DNA from: WHSW01 sp963851045
GTDB lineage: Bacteria > Actinomycetota > Thermoleophilia > Solirubrobacterales > 70-9
DNA: 64,000 nucleotides
Assembly (NCBI GenBank): GCA_963851045.1
Contig: CAWKNC010000002.1
Span: 1,364,001-1,428,000, forward strand
Direction: 5' to 3'
Shown: positions 27,952-36,643 of the stretch, piece by piece
Numbering within the stretch: position 1 is the first letter of the stretch
Layout: every line of letters starts with the position of its first letter
Notes under the pieces: model-generated
What the model saw: the letters and a program-made list of their open reading frames with translations, nothing else
Databases searched by the model: none
Told to the model about the DNA's origin: nothing
Position numbers and translations under genes: made by a program

Positions 27952-28497
27952 CTAGTCGAAGACGCCGCCGAGAATGTCGCCGGCGTTGCCGATGATTCCT
28001 CCCATGCGGTCGATCAGGTCAGAGGCGTCGTTGAAGACGTCCTGGGCGCCGCCGATGAGGTCGATGGCCTCGTCGATCGGCAGGTTCGAAGCGATCGCGC
28101 GGAGCCCCACGGCGATGAGTGAACCGATCTGCCCGGCATCCTGAGCGTCGTCGATTGCCCGCACGAGCCCGGCTTGGATCGCCTCCTCGAGCTCCGCGTC
28201 GTCGATCCCGCGCTCGGCGGCGAACGTCTCGCGCGACTCCTCGGTCGGAAGCGCTGCGGCCAGGGTCTCGCGACTGACGCCGAGCTCGCATGCGGCTCCA
28301 TCAAGCGCAGAGAGCAAGAACTGCTGCGCGTCCTCCTCGAGCGAGTGCGGGCCTGTCCACTCGCGCGGTGCGCAGGGGTCGACCACCGGCGTGGGCTCGT
28401 AGTTGGCTCCGCCCGCGGCGAGATAGGCGCCCACGACGACGACCGATGCGACGATCGCGCCGACGATCAGTGCGACCGACCTGTCGGACGCTCTCAC
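27952..28497 (-). CDS. membrane-anchored protein of unknown function
   Basis: A 181-aa protein with one N-terminal membrane segment (VALIVGAIVASVVVVGAYLAAGG) and an extracytoplasmic, acidic, helical remainder with two Cys, ending in a Gly/Ile/Asp-rich stretch. No family is recognised. The ATG overlaps the stop of the upstream MFS transporter by 4 nt, so it may be an accessory of that exporter; this is position-based inference. Confidence 0.75.
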   Translation of the reverse strand: MRASDRSVALIVGAIVASVVVVGAYLAAGGANYEPTPVVDPCAPREWTGPHSLEEDAQQFLLSALDGAACELGVSRETLAAALPTEESRETFAAERGIDDAELEEAIQAGLVRAIDDAQDAGQIGSLIAVGLRAIASNLPIDEAIDLIGGAQDVFNDASDLIDRMGGIIGNAGDILGGVFD

Positions 28498-29918
28498 AGC
28501 TCGAGCTCCCGGACTCGTCGTCTCGTGAGCCCGATCGGGATCAGTGCCGCGAGCGCAAACGCCGCGGATATCAAGAACGAAGCGCTGAACGCGTGCGTGG
28601 CGGCGCGCTCGACCTCGTCGACGATCAGATCGCGCAGGGCGACGACCTCGGCGCGCTCACCGGCGTCGGCCGGCAGCGGCTCGAACGCCGGGCGAACGTT
28701 CGGCACCTTGTCGCCCTCGGCCTCGATCTGATCGGCGATTCGCCCGGCGAGGGCGAGCTTCGAGCTCGGGTCGACACCTGAATCCAGCAACGCTGCGATC
28801 CCGGCCTGCTCGGCGTGGCCGCGCTGGGTATCGAGGTCTGCGGTGAAGACCGGTGTCAACACGAGCAGCCCGGCAACGACACCGGCGTGGCGCGAGGCGA
28901 TCGTCCAGCCGCCATGAATTGCCTGCGGCGAGCGTCCTTCGAGTGCCGACTCGGTGAGCGCCGAGAGCGTCAGCGCCAGACCGATGCCGACGAGGATCTG
29001 CGGCGGCAGGGTCAGCACGACCGACGCGTCCGGCAGGAGGCCGAGCCCAGCGAGCCCGCCGGCGATCAGGATCACGCCGGCTGTCGCCCGTGCGCCAACC
29101 GCCGGCACCTTGGAGGTGAGCGGGGCCGCCGCGATCGCGCTGATCGGCATCGCGGTGACAGCGGCCGCGGCGGCGATTGGCGTCAGTCGCCATCCCTCGA
29201 TCAACAGGAGGACGACGAGAAAGAGCGCCGCCGCAAGTGCGGCGGAAACCAGCGCCAGGGCAGCGTTCGCGGCGAGGTGCGGACGCCCGGCCGGCAGCCG
29301 CTCGGCGCGCACGGTCGCGTCGGCAGACTCCGCCCTGACCGCGCCGGTCAGAGCAGCGACGCACCCGATCGCGATTGGCACCTGCAGAAGGAAGATCGAC
29401 TGCCACGAGACGAGCTCCGTGAGCAGACCGCCCGCGCCTGGACCAATCGCAGCGCCCAACGCACCGGCGCCGGCCCAGATGGCCGCCGCTCGGCGCTCGG
29501 AGCCGGTCACGCTTGGAAGCAACTCAAGCGAAGCGCAGACCGCGGCGGCGCCTCCAACCGCCTGCAGACACCGCGCAACCAACAACAGGCCAATCGAATC
29601 GGCGATCCCGCAGGCCAAGCTCGCAGCGCCGAAGACGAGGAGGCCCGACGCCGCGATGCGCGCTGGACCCACCCGGCGCGCGAGGCTCGCCGCCGGCACC
29701 GCGGCCGCCGCGAGGACGAAGTTGAAGGCGATCAGGACCCAGGTGACCGAGGTCACCGAGACGTCAAGCTCGCGATAGATGTCGGGCAGCGCGAGTACCA
29801 CGATCGAGCCGTCGGCAAGGACCGTTCCCACACCCACCGCCAGGGCTATCCCCAGCCACGCTCCCGGCCTGGGGCGAAGCGAAGCGGAGCCACCATCGGG
29901 CCGTCGCCGGGGATTCAC
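28494..29918 (-). CDS. MFS drug exporter (DHA2-like)
   Basis: A polytopic transporter of about 474 aa with 12-14 hydrophobic segments. Motif A-like residues follow TM2 (SLARRVGPARIAA), and the LADGSIVVLALPDIYREL region in TM1 is characteristic of EmrB/QacA-type MFS proteins. GTG 29918 gives a GTGA overlap with the upstream membrane-protein stop; ATG 29936 is an alternative. It is coupled at its end to the small membrane-anchored protein. Confidence 0.88.
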   Translation of the reverse strand: MNPRRRPDGGSASLRPRPGAWLGIALAVGVGTVLADGSIVVLALPDIYRELDVSVTSVTWVLIAFNFVLAAAAVPAASLARRVGPARIAASGLLVFGAASLACGIADSIGLLLVARCLQAVGGAAAVCASLELLPSVTGSERRAAAIWAGAGALGAAIGPGAGGLLTELVSWQSIFLLQVPIAIGCVAALTGAVRAESADATVRAERLPAGRPHLAANAALALVSAALAAALFLVVLLLIEGWRLTPIAAAAAVTAMPISAIAAAPLTSKVPAVGARATAGVILIAGGLAGLGLLPDASVVLTLPPQILVGIGLALTLSALTESALEGRSPQAIHGGWTIASRHAGVVAGLLVLTPVFTADLDTQRGHAEQAGIAALLDSGVDPSSKLALAGRIADQIEAEGDKVPNVRPAFEPLPADAGERAEVVALRDLIVDEVERAATHAFSASFLISAAFALAALIPIGLTRRRVRELEL

Positions 29919-32266
29919 CTCGCCACCTCGATCCAATCCCAGGACTTGTCACAGAGGGCCTCAGCGTCGGAGGAGGCAACCCGCACCGGGGTCGAATCCG
30001 CAGCGGTGCCCGTCGAGAGCACGAGCGGCCCAATCGCGGACGCTCGACCGCCGCTGCCGGGGAAGAAATCGGCACCGTGGACATGTACTTCGACCTGGTG
30101 CTGTCCCGCTGTCAGTCGCGCCGTCCCGAGACTGACATACCCGCCCAGGTTGTTGAGCTCATGGCGGACGGATCCGATCAGGCGCCCGTCAACGATCAGG
30201 TCGACCTTCGGTCGCAGCGAACCGCCGATCCAGACCTCGTATTCGGCGGCTCGCGGAATGCTGACGTCTGCCGCGATCGTCCCGGCACCGGATGGCACCG
30301 GGGCGTACCTGGTGCGCGGCGTCGCCCACGACTCCGGATACCTCGTCTTCGAAAGCGGGATGACCAGCGCGTCCAGTGGGGGCGCCGCGAGGAGGTCGCC
30401 GTGCGTCGCGAGCGCGCGGACCTCCTCGCAGTTCGGCACACCGTCGGCGTCGAAGCCGTCTCCAAGCCCGATGCGATCCGATAGGCCGGTGATCTCCGGA
30501 TCCCGCTGCCACACCTCGTAGTACTGGCCGCTCCAGGTGTTCTCGTACGCCGATGGCGGTCGGCTCGCGGCCGGCGAGCGCCGCACCACGAGCGTCCGAA
30601 AGAACGCAAGGGCCGTGGGATCGACGGCGTCGGTGTCCGCGGCGAAGCCCTTCTCCACAAGATCGCCGTTCGTGAGCGGAATCCTGTGGCGTCGCAGCTC
30701 AGAGATTCCCTCGGCATCGCTGTCGCGAAGGAAGTGACGGGCGCCGTATGGCTCGTACTCGGTCATCAACGTCGGTCCGGCGCCAGCGACACGATGGCCG
30801 ATCTGCTCAAGCTCGACCAGCTGCTCGCGGGGCCCAAGACTGACATCGCGGTAGGCAAGCGCATTCGACCAGAGCACGCCGGTCGCAAGGGCTGCGGCGA
30901 GACCCACCGCGGCGAGTCGTCGCCGCGATGCCTGCAGTCGTCCCACGGTCATCATCGCGGCGAAGAGAATCGCCGGCGAGGCCGTAGCGATCGCCTTGCC
31001 GCCAACCCACGGCGAACCGATGGCGTATAGGGCCAGGCCGCCGGCGAGGCTGCCGAGCACGTAGATGAGTGGGCCGAGACGCCGCTCTCGCGCCGCCGAA
31101 ATCATGGCCGCGATCGCGGCGGTACAGGCGATAGCGATCAGCACGTAGGTGATGAGCGCCTGCGACGGATCGACGCGGAAATCACCGGCTATCCAGATGC
31201 CCGCGGCCTGGGCTGGCTCGAGCGGCTCAAGGAGATTGCCGCGAGCCGAGCTATCCGTGAGCGGTGATGATGTCGGCGGCAACAGCGCCCCGCTCACGAG
31301 CAGCGGGATGCTGAGCACCGCGACACCCGCCAACGCCAAAACGAAGCGGAGGCCAGCCGCGCGCGCGCCGACCACATGGACGAGCGGAATCGCGACCCCG
31401 ATCAGGACCGGCGCGAGCCAGATCAGTCCACCCGCGCTGAGCACACCAATGAGCGCCGCCGCCGCGACCACCACAGGCGCCATCGCGCGGTGTTCAGCTG
31501 GTCGGGCCAAGATGCCCAACGCGAGTGCCACCGTGCCGGCGATCAGTGCGGCTGCTGCGACTTCCTTGACCCCGCCCCACAGGAAATAGCCGAAGAGCAA
31601 CGCCGGCTGGGCTGCGACGAATACCACGGCCGCTCGCAATCTCAACGAGGCCACATGCGGCGACGCCAGCGCCCAGAGCGCCAACGCCAGCAGCGCGGCC
31701 AGGAACGCCATGTAGGGCTGGATCAACCAGGCGACGTCCGTGCCGAGGATCTGCGCGCCGAGGCCAAGCGGAATGAACACGCCGACCGGGTATCCATCGC
31801 CCAGGTTGAACGCCAGCGTGGCCTCGTACGTCGAGGGTGAGAGCCCGCTGAGATCGCGGCCGTGTTCCATGATGCGATCGGTCAGGGCGAGCCAGGTCGC
31901 GGTGTCGTCGAGCTTGATGAACCCCGCGAAGGTCGGGTCGCCGGAGAGCACGATCGGCGCCGCGTACGCGGCGAACACCCCGGCTGCCGCGACCGCGGGC
32001 CAGCGCGAGAAGCGCCGCCACCGCGCCGGCAGCCCAACCCCATATCCGGCCGCGGCTAGGGCGATCACCGCAAAGACCGTGAGCTCGGCGGTGACATCGG
32101 CAAGGGTGAGGAACTGCCCGACCACGATGATGGTCGCGAATCCGAGGAGCGCCAGCAGCGATCGTGGGGTCGTCCCGCCCGTGAGGTGGTCGACGAGGAG
32201 CCCGCACCCCGCGCAGAGCGCCACGAGCACGAGCGGAAACAGCGCCCAGGCGACGATCAGATCCAA
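29915..32266 (-). CDS. large polytopic membrane protein, GT-C glycosyltransferase-like
   Basis: A 783-aa protein. Residues 1 to about 480 contain some 12-13 hydrophobic segments with an early extracytoplasmic Asp pair (IKLDDTATW) such as GT-C transferases carry. The remaining 300 residues are a soluble extracytoplasmic domain with beta-rich, carbohydrate-binding-like sequence (EYEVWIGGSLRPKVDLIVDG). It probably takes part in cell-envelope polysaccharide synthesis. The GT-C assignment is by topology, not by a family match I can confirm. It lies immediately after the transglycosylase gene on the same strand (no gap). Confidence 0.8.
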   Translation of the reverse strand: MDLIVAWALFPLVLVALCAGCGLLVDHLTGGTTPRSLLALLGFATIIVVGQFLTLADVTAELTVFAVIALAAAGYGVGLPARWRRFSRWPAVAAAGVFAAYAAPIVLSGDPTFAGFIKLDDTATWLALTDRIMEHGRDLSGLSPSTYEATLAFNLGDGYPVGVFIPLGLGAQILGTDVAWLIQPYMAFLAALLALALWALASPHVASLRLRAAVVFVAAQPALLFGYFLWGGVKEVAAAALIAGTVALALGILARPAEHRAMAPVVVAAAALIGVLSAGGLIWLAPVLIGVAIPLVHVVGARAAGLRFVLALAGVAVLSIPLLVSGALLPPTSSPLTDSSARGNLLEPLEPAQAAGIWIAGDFRVDPSQALITYVLIAIACTAAIAAMISAARERRLGPLIYVLGSLAGGLALYAIGSPWVGGKAIATASPAILFAAMMTVGRLQASRRRLAAVGLAAALATGVLWSNALAYRDVSLGPREQLVELEQIGHRVAGAGPTLMTEYEPYGARHFLRDSDAEGISELRRHRIPLTNGDLVEKGFAADTDAVDPTALAFFRTLVVRRSPAASRPPSAYENTWSGQYYEVWQRDPEITGLSDRIGLGDGFDADGVPNCEEVRALATHGDLLAAPPLDALVIPLSKTRYPESWATPRTRYAPVPSGAGTIAADVSIPRAAEYEVWIGGSLRPKVDLIVDGRLIGSVRHELNNLGGYVSLGTARLTAGQHQVEVHVHGADFFPGSGGRASAIGPLVLSTGTAADSTPVRVASSDAEALCDKSWDWIEVAR

Positions 32267-32824
32267 CTAGAGACCGAGTTCCGTGGCGTAGGTGTCGCGA
32301 TACTCCTCACGCCTCTCGAGGACGTCTTCGACATAGGAACGAGTCTCGGGAAACGGGATGTCCTCGATCTCGAGCGCCGACCCGCCCCACTCAGCGGCGT
32401 TCTCGGGCCCGCCGTTGTACGCGGCAAGCGCTGCGATTTCGTTGCCGTCGAAGCGATCGAGCAGATGGCGCAGGTAAAAGGTCCCATACCGGATGTTGAG
32501 GTCCGGGTTTGAGAGGTCCTCCAGAACGAACGTCTCGCCACCGCTGAGGGTCTCGATCGTGTCCGCGGTCGCCGGAGTGATCTGCATCAGCCCGCGCGCG
32601 CCGGCGTGGGATGTCGCGTCGGAGAATCCTGACTCCTCGTTGATGACCGCGGCGACAAACGCAGGATCGAGGTCGAACCTTTCGGCCTGCTGGCGGATGA
32701 TGTCCTCGTGGCGCAGAGGGAGCGTCACCTGTTTGAGGGCCTCGCCAAGGTCGAGACGGCTGACGACTACAGCGGCGACGACGCCGAGACCCGCGAGGAC
32801 CAGAATCGTCCTCGGCCGGATCAC
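32267..32824 (-). CDS. lytic murein transglycosylase (SLT domain)
   Basis: A 185-aa protein with an N-terminal membrane anchor (TILVLAGLGVVAAVVVS) and a Slt-type lysozyme-like domain. The catalytic Glu is in INEESGFSDATSHAGARGLM, followed by QITPATA and AYNGGPENA. It cleaves peptidoglycan glycan strands. The ATG overlaps the coaE stop, so a cell-wall enzyme is coupled to a coenzyme A gene. Confidence 0.93.
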   Translation of the reverse strand: MIRPRTILVLAGLGVVAAVVVSRLDLGEALKQVTLPLRHEDIIRQQAERFDLDPAFVAAVINEESGFSDATSHAGARGLMQITPATADTIETLSGGETFVLEDLSNPDLNIRYGTFYLRHLLDRFDGNEIAALAAYNGGPENAAEWGGSALEIEDIPFPETRSYVEDVLERREEYRDTYATELGL

Positions 32825-33417
32825 GAGCCGGTGAGGTCGGAGACGATCTTCGCGAGGGCGCGTTCGAGCTCCTCGATGGATCCCTCGTTGTCGACGACGA
32901 ACGTCGCGCGTTCGGCCTTCTCGCGCTGGGACATCTGCTGCCCAGCACGCGCCTCCAGATCGACCGTCCCACGGGCGCCGGCACGTTCGGCGCGCAGGTC
33001 GTCGTGAGCGATGACGACGATCGTCGCGTCGAAGGCCTGATCCATGTTGGTCTCGAAGAGCAGGGGCACCTCGATCACCGCCAGCGGCGTTTCAGGGTCA
33101 AGCGCGTTGCGCCACGCGACGATCCGCTCGCCGACGAGCGGGTGCAGGGTCGACTCGAGCCAGCGAAGCTCATCGGGGCGTTCGAACACGATCGCGGCGA
33201 CTCGGGCGCGGTCAACCTCTCCGTCGACGATCACGTCATCGCCCCAGCGCTCGGCGAGGAGGTCACGAACCTGCTGGCCGGCGAGCATCTCGTGGACGAC
33301 CGCGTCGGCGGAAAGGGTTGCGGCACCGAGTCGCCCCAGCGCGGCGAGGGCCTCGGACTTGCCCGAAGCGATCGCACCGGTGAGACCGATGACCGGTGTT
33401 TGGCGCGCGGCGCTCAC
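32821..33417 (-). CDS. coaE: dephospho-CoA kinase
   Basis: A 198-aa P-loop kinase for the last step of coenzyme A synthesis. Walker A is TGAIASGKS at about 13-21, with the usual LSADAVVHEML and RDR/AE lid segments. GTG 33417 is used because sequence upstream is the rpsA tail in another frame; the rpsA stop is only 10 nt away. Stop overlaps the transglycosylase start. Confidence 0.95.
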   Translation of the reverse strand: MSAARQTPVIGLTGAIASGKSEALAALGRLGAATLSADAVVHEMLAGQQVRDLLAERWGDDVIVDGEVDRARVAAIVFERPDELRWLESTLHPLVGERIVAWRNALDPETPLAVIEVPLLFETNMDQAFDATIVVIAHDDLRAERAGARGTVDLEARAGQQMSQREKAERATFVVDNEGSIEELERALAKIVSDLTGS

Positions 33418-33427
33418 CGCGCGGAGA

Positions 33428-34915
33428 CTAGGAGGTGGGCTCTTCGGCCGGAGGTTCTTCGGCCGGAGGTTCTTCCGCCGCAGCCGGTTCGGCGGCGGGC
33501 TCCTCGGTCGCGGGTGCATCAGCCGGCGGTTCTTCGGCCGGTGGTGCCTCGGCCGGAGCTTCCTCCGCAGGCGGAGCCTCGGCCGGAGTCTCCTCCGCAG
33601 GCGGCTCCTCCACCGGCGGCGCCTCGGTGGGCGCTTCGGCGAAGACTTCCTCGGAAAGGTCCAGGTCCGGGACGCCCGCCTCAGGCTGCGGCGGCGCCGG
33701 CGGCTGGTTGTCGGGCTGGAGCTCCGGCGGGATCAGGTCGCGGAGCGGAAGGTTGTCGTTCGCCTGTGCGCGCTTGACCGAGAGCGAGATCCGGCGGCGC
33801 TCCTCATCGATCTCGAGAATCCGCACCCAGGTCTCCTGACCCGGCTGCACGACCTCGCTCGGCGTCTCGACGTGGTGCTCGGCGAGCTCAGAGATGTGCA
33901 CGAGACCCTCAACGCCCGGGACGATCTCGACGAAGGCACCGAAGGCGACGACCTTCGTGACCTTGCCCTCGAGGATGTCGTTGGGCTTGTACTCGTTGAG
34001 GACCGTCTGCCATGGGTCCTCCTGGGTCTGCTTGAGACCGAGCGAGATCCGCTGGCGGTCGCGGTCGATGTCGAGGACCTTGACGCGAACGGTTTCACCG
34101 ATCGCGAGGACCTCGGAAGGATGGTTCACGTGGCTCCAGGAGAGCTCGGAGATGTGGATGAGACCGTCGATGCCATCGAGGTCGACGAAGGCGCCGAAGT
34201 CGACGATGTTCGAAATCTTGCCCTCGACCACCTGACCGGGCTCGAGGTTGCCAAGAATCTGCTCGCGGACCTCCTTGCGCTCCTCCTCGAGGACGGCGCG
34301 ACGCGAGAGGACGACGTTGTTGCGCGAGCGGTTGAGCTCGATCACCTTGCACTCGAGCGTCTGGCCCTTGAACTCGTCCAGGTTGTGGACGCGGCGGATG
34401 TCGACCAGCGAGGCCGGGAGGAAGCCGCGGACGCCGAGATCGAGAATCAGACCGCCCTTGACGACCTCGATGACGCTGCCCTCAACCGGCTCCCCGGTCT
34501 CTGCGGCAGCCTCGATCTTGCGCCAGGCCTTCTCAAAGCGGGCACGCTTCTTGGAGAGAACAAGGCGTCCCTCCTGGTCCTCCTTGGTGAGGACCAGCGC
34601 GTCGACCTGCTCACCGAGTGAAACCTCTTCGGACGGGTCAACCGAGCGACGAATCGAGAGCTCGTTCGCCGGGATGACGCCCTCGCTCTTGTAGCCGATG
34701 TCGACGAGAACCTCGTCCTTATCGATGCGAACGACCTCGCCCGCGACGACATCGCCCTCATCAAAAGGCTTGATGGTGGCGTCGTAGTTCGGGACGAGCT
34801 TGCCGTCGACCTCGATCAGGAGGTCCATGGACCCACCGTTGGTTGCGGCAGGCGGTACCGGAGGAGCGGGTGGCGCTTCCGGAGCAGCTTCGGTCGTTGT
34901 GTCGGCGGCGGACAC
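33428..34915 (-). CDS. rpsA: 30S ribosomal protein S1
   Basis: A 495-aa protein with four S1/OB domains: about residues 45-110, 125-195, 215-285 and 300-375. The last two have the canonical GAFVDLDG-IDGLIHISELS and GAFVEIVPGVEGLVHISEL cores. It binds mRNA on the 30S subunit. The C-terminal 80 residues are an Ala/Glu/Pro array of PPAEE-like units (33431-33680) of unknown role. The start is GTG 34915 or ATG 34828. A TATCAT -10 element ends 8 nt before the GTG, so the transcript may be nearly leaderless. Confidence 0.95.
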   Translation of the reverse strand: MSAADTTTEAAPEAPPAPPVPPAATNGGSMDLLIEVDGKLVPNYDATIKPFDEGDVVAGEVVRIDKDEVLVDIGYKSEGVIPANELSIRRSVDPSEEVSLGEQVDALVLTKEDQEGRLVLSKKRARFEKAWRKIEAAAETGEPVEGSVIEVVKGGLILDLGVRGFLPASLVDIRRVHNLDEFKGQTLECKVIELNRSRNNVVLSRRAVLEEERKEVREQILGNLEPGQVVEGKISNIVDFGAFVDLDGIDGLIHISELSWSHVNHPSEVLAIGETVRVKVLDIDRDRQRISLGLKQTQEDPWQTVLNEYKPNDILEGKVTKVVAFGAFVEIVPGVEGLVHISELAEHHVETPSEVVQPGQETWVRILEIDEERRRISLSVKRAQANDNLPLRDLIPPELQPDNQPPAPPQPEAGVPDLDLSEEVFAEAPTEAPPVEEPPAEETPAEAPPAEEAPAEAPPAEEPPADAPATEEPAAEPAAAEEPPAEEPPAEEPTS

Positions 34916-34923
34916 GAGGCCCG

Positions 34924-34956
34924 ATGATAGGGAAAAGGCGAGGCATTTCCTGCCTC
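34924..34956 (-). promoter_or_regulatory. rpsA promoter -10 with upstream inverted repeat
   Basis: TATCAT on the minus strand (34929-34924) lies 8 nt from the GTG start. Just upstream is a perfect 6-bp inverted repeat GAGGCA-5 nt-TGCCTC (34940-34956), placed where an operator or the -35 region would be. No good -35 hexamer is seen. Confidence 0.4.
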
Positions 34957-35050
34957 AGTTGGTCGGGGGCGCGGAACGTGACCTTTGACCGGGGTCCAAT
35001 TGACCTTTTTGCCGGCCGCTTCCAGATCCGAACGGTACCCTCGCGAATCG

Positions 35051-36172
35051 ATGCCGAGACGGGCGACAAAGCGGGGTGAAGAGCGGACACCGCTCGATGG
35101 CGATCACGACGTGCTGATCTGCGGCGCGAGCTTCGCCGGCCTCTCGGTGGCGAGGGAGCTCGCCGGCTCTCAGGCCAACGTCCTGGTCATCGACCGCTAC
35201 GAGATCGGCGAGCGCCAGACCTCGGCCTGCGCGGCTCCCACCGGCTGGCTGGAGGCGATGGGCGTGACCGGCGCGATGCGCCAAACCTTCGACACCCTGG
35301 TCATCCACACCCCGCACACCACCGTCGACTTTCGCCTGCCATGGACCTTCTCGACCTTCGACTACAGGGAGCTCTGCCGACTGCTCTGGGAGCAGTCCGA
35401 TGCCACGTTTGAGACCGCGAAGGTCGAGGGACGCACCGGGCAGACCATCCACACCGATCGAGGCGACCTCGATTCGCCGCTGATCGTCGATGCGCTTGGC
35501 TGGAAGCGGATCCTGGCCGACGATGGGTTCCAGCCGCCCGACGCGCCGCTCTCGCGGGGGCTCGAGGTTCATCCCGACGGATCGAGCGACAGCCTCGAAA
35601 TCTGGATCGATCGCGATTACGTTCCGGCCGGGTACGGCTGGAGCTTTCCGGCGCGCGACGAGATCCGCATCGGCGTCGGCTCGTTCGACCCGCGCTTCCA
35701 CGTAAAGGAACCGACCGTGCGCCTGGCTGAGGACCTCGACTCCGACGCGGTGCGCTACCAGGGCAACTGGATCCCGCACAAACTGCGCCCGGCAACGGCC
35801 GACGACATCTTTTTCGTCGGTGACTCGGCCGGACACTGCCTGCCGCTGACCGCGGAGGGCATCCGCACGGCGTTCTATTTCGGGATCGCCTGCGGGCGTG
35901 AGCTGCGAGCGGTTGTCGACGGAAACAGCGACCGGGCGGCGGCGCTGCGCCGTTATGCGGAGTTCTCCGCCGCGCACGAGTGGAAGTTCAAGTGGATGCT
36001 GCGCACCCAGAAGGCGGTGCCCCGAGTGGCGCCGCGGCTGCTGGCCGCAGCGCTTCGGGCCATGGAGCGCGACTCGTTCGTGCGCTGGTCGTTCGACCAT
36101 TACCTGCGTATCGCCGACCCCTCGTTCGCGGGCCCGGTGCCGGAGCGCTCGCGGGCTCTCGCCGCCGCCTAG
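35051..36172 (+). CDS. geranylgeranyl-reductase-family FAD oxidoreductase
   Basis: A 373-aa flavoprotein with the N-terminal dinucleotide fold (HDVLICGASFAGLSVARELAG), a conserved GYGWSFPARDEIRIGVG segment and the C-terminal GDSAGHCLPLTAEGIRTAFYFG motif typical of geranylgeranyl reductase and related FAD enzymes. It probably reduces isoprenoid lipids or quinone side chains, which is inferred from family. Start ATG 35051. It shares a CTAG with the convergent gene, so both stop codons overlap. Confidence 0.88.
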   Translation: MPRRATKRGEERTPLDGDHDVLICGASFAGLSVARELAGSQANVLVIDRYEIGERQTSACAAPTGWLEAMGVTGAMRQTFDTLVIHTPHTTVDFRLPWTFSTFDYRELCRLLWEQSDATFETAKVEGRTGQTIHTDRGDLDSPLIVDALGWKRILADDGFQPPDAPLSRGLEVHPDGSSDSLEIWIDRDYVPAGYGWSFPARDEIRIGVGSFDPRFHVKEPTVRLAEDLDSDAVRYQGNWIPHKLRPATADDIFFVGDSAGHCLPLTAEGIRTAFYFGIACGRELRAVVDGNSDRAAALRRYAEFSAAHEWKFKWMLRTQKAVPRVAPRLLAAALRAMERDSFVRWSFDHYLRIADPSFAGPVPERSRALAAA

Positions 36173-36609
36173 TACCTGACGATCAGGTAGGTCCCGGCGA
36201 GCAGGAGCAGCACGCCGAGGACGCGCGCCGGGGTAATCGGCTGCTGCTCGAGCCCAAGGATCCCGACGCGATCGAGTACGACCGAGAGCGTCAACTGCCC
36301 GGTGATCGTGGCCGCAGCCACAGCGCCGGCTCCTATGGAACTGATGGCGACCAGCGCAGTGAATACGTACGCGGCCCCGAGTAGACCGCCGATCAGGTAG
36401 TACCAGCGAACGTCGAATGCCGACGACACACCTCCCGCCTGGCCGGCGACGATCACGATCAGGGCGAGAAACAGTGTGCCTATCGCGAACGAGACCAACG
36501 CTGCGGCGATGCTGCCGGTCGCACGGCCCAGACCGGCATTGATCGGTGCCTGCAGGGCGATCAGGCCCCCAGTCGCCGCCATCATGATCACCGCGAGCCC
36601 TCGGTCCAT
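36169..36609 (-). CDS. YdcZ/DUF606-type DMT-family membrane protein
   Basis: A 146-aa integral membrane protein with five hydrophobic segments and the DUF606 signature layout (GGLIALQAPINAGLGRATGS, then GGLLGAAYVFTALVAI). Transport substrate unknown. Stop codon overlaps the stop of the convergent flavoprotein through a shared CTAG. Confidence 0.88.
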   Translation of the reverse strand: MDRGLAVIMMAATGGLIALQAPINAGLGRATGSIAAALVSFAIGTLFLALIVIVAGQAGGVSSAFDVRWYYLIGGLLGAAYVFTALVAISSIGAGAVAAATITGQLTLSVVLDRVGILGLEQQPITPARVLGVLLLLAGTYLIVRY

Positions 36610-36643
36610 CGGCGCTGACTTTAGATGCGCGGGTGATCGATAG

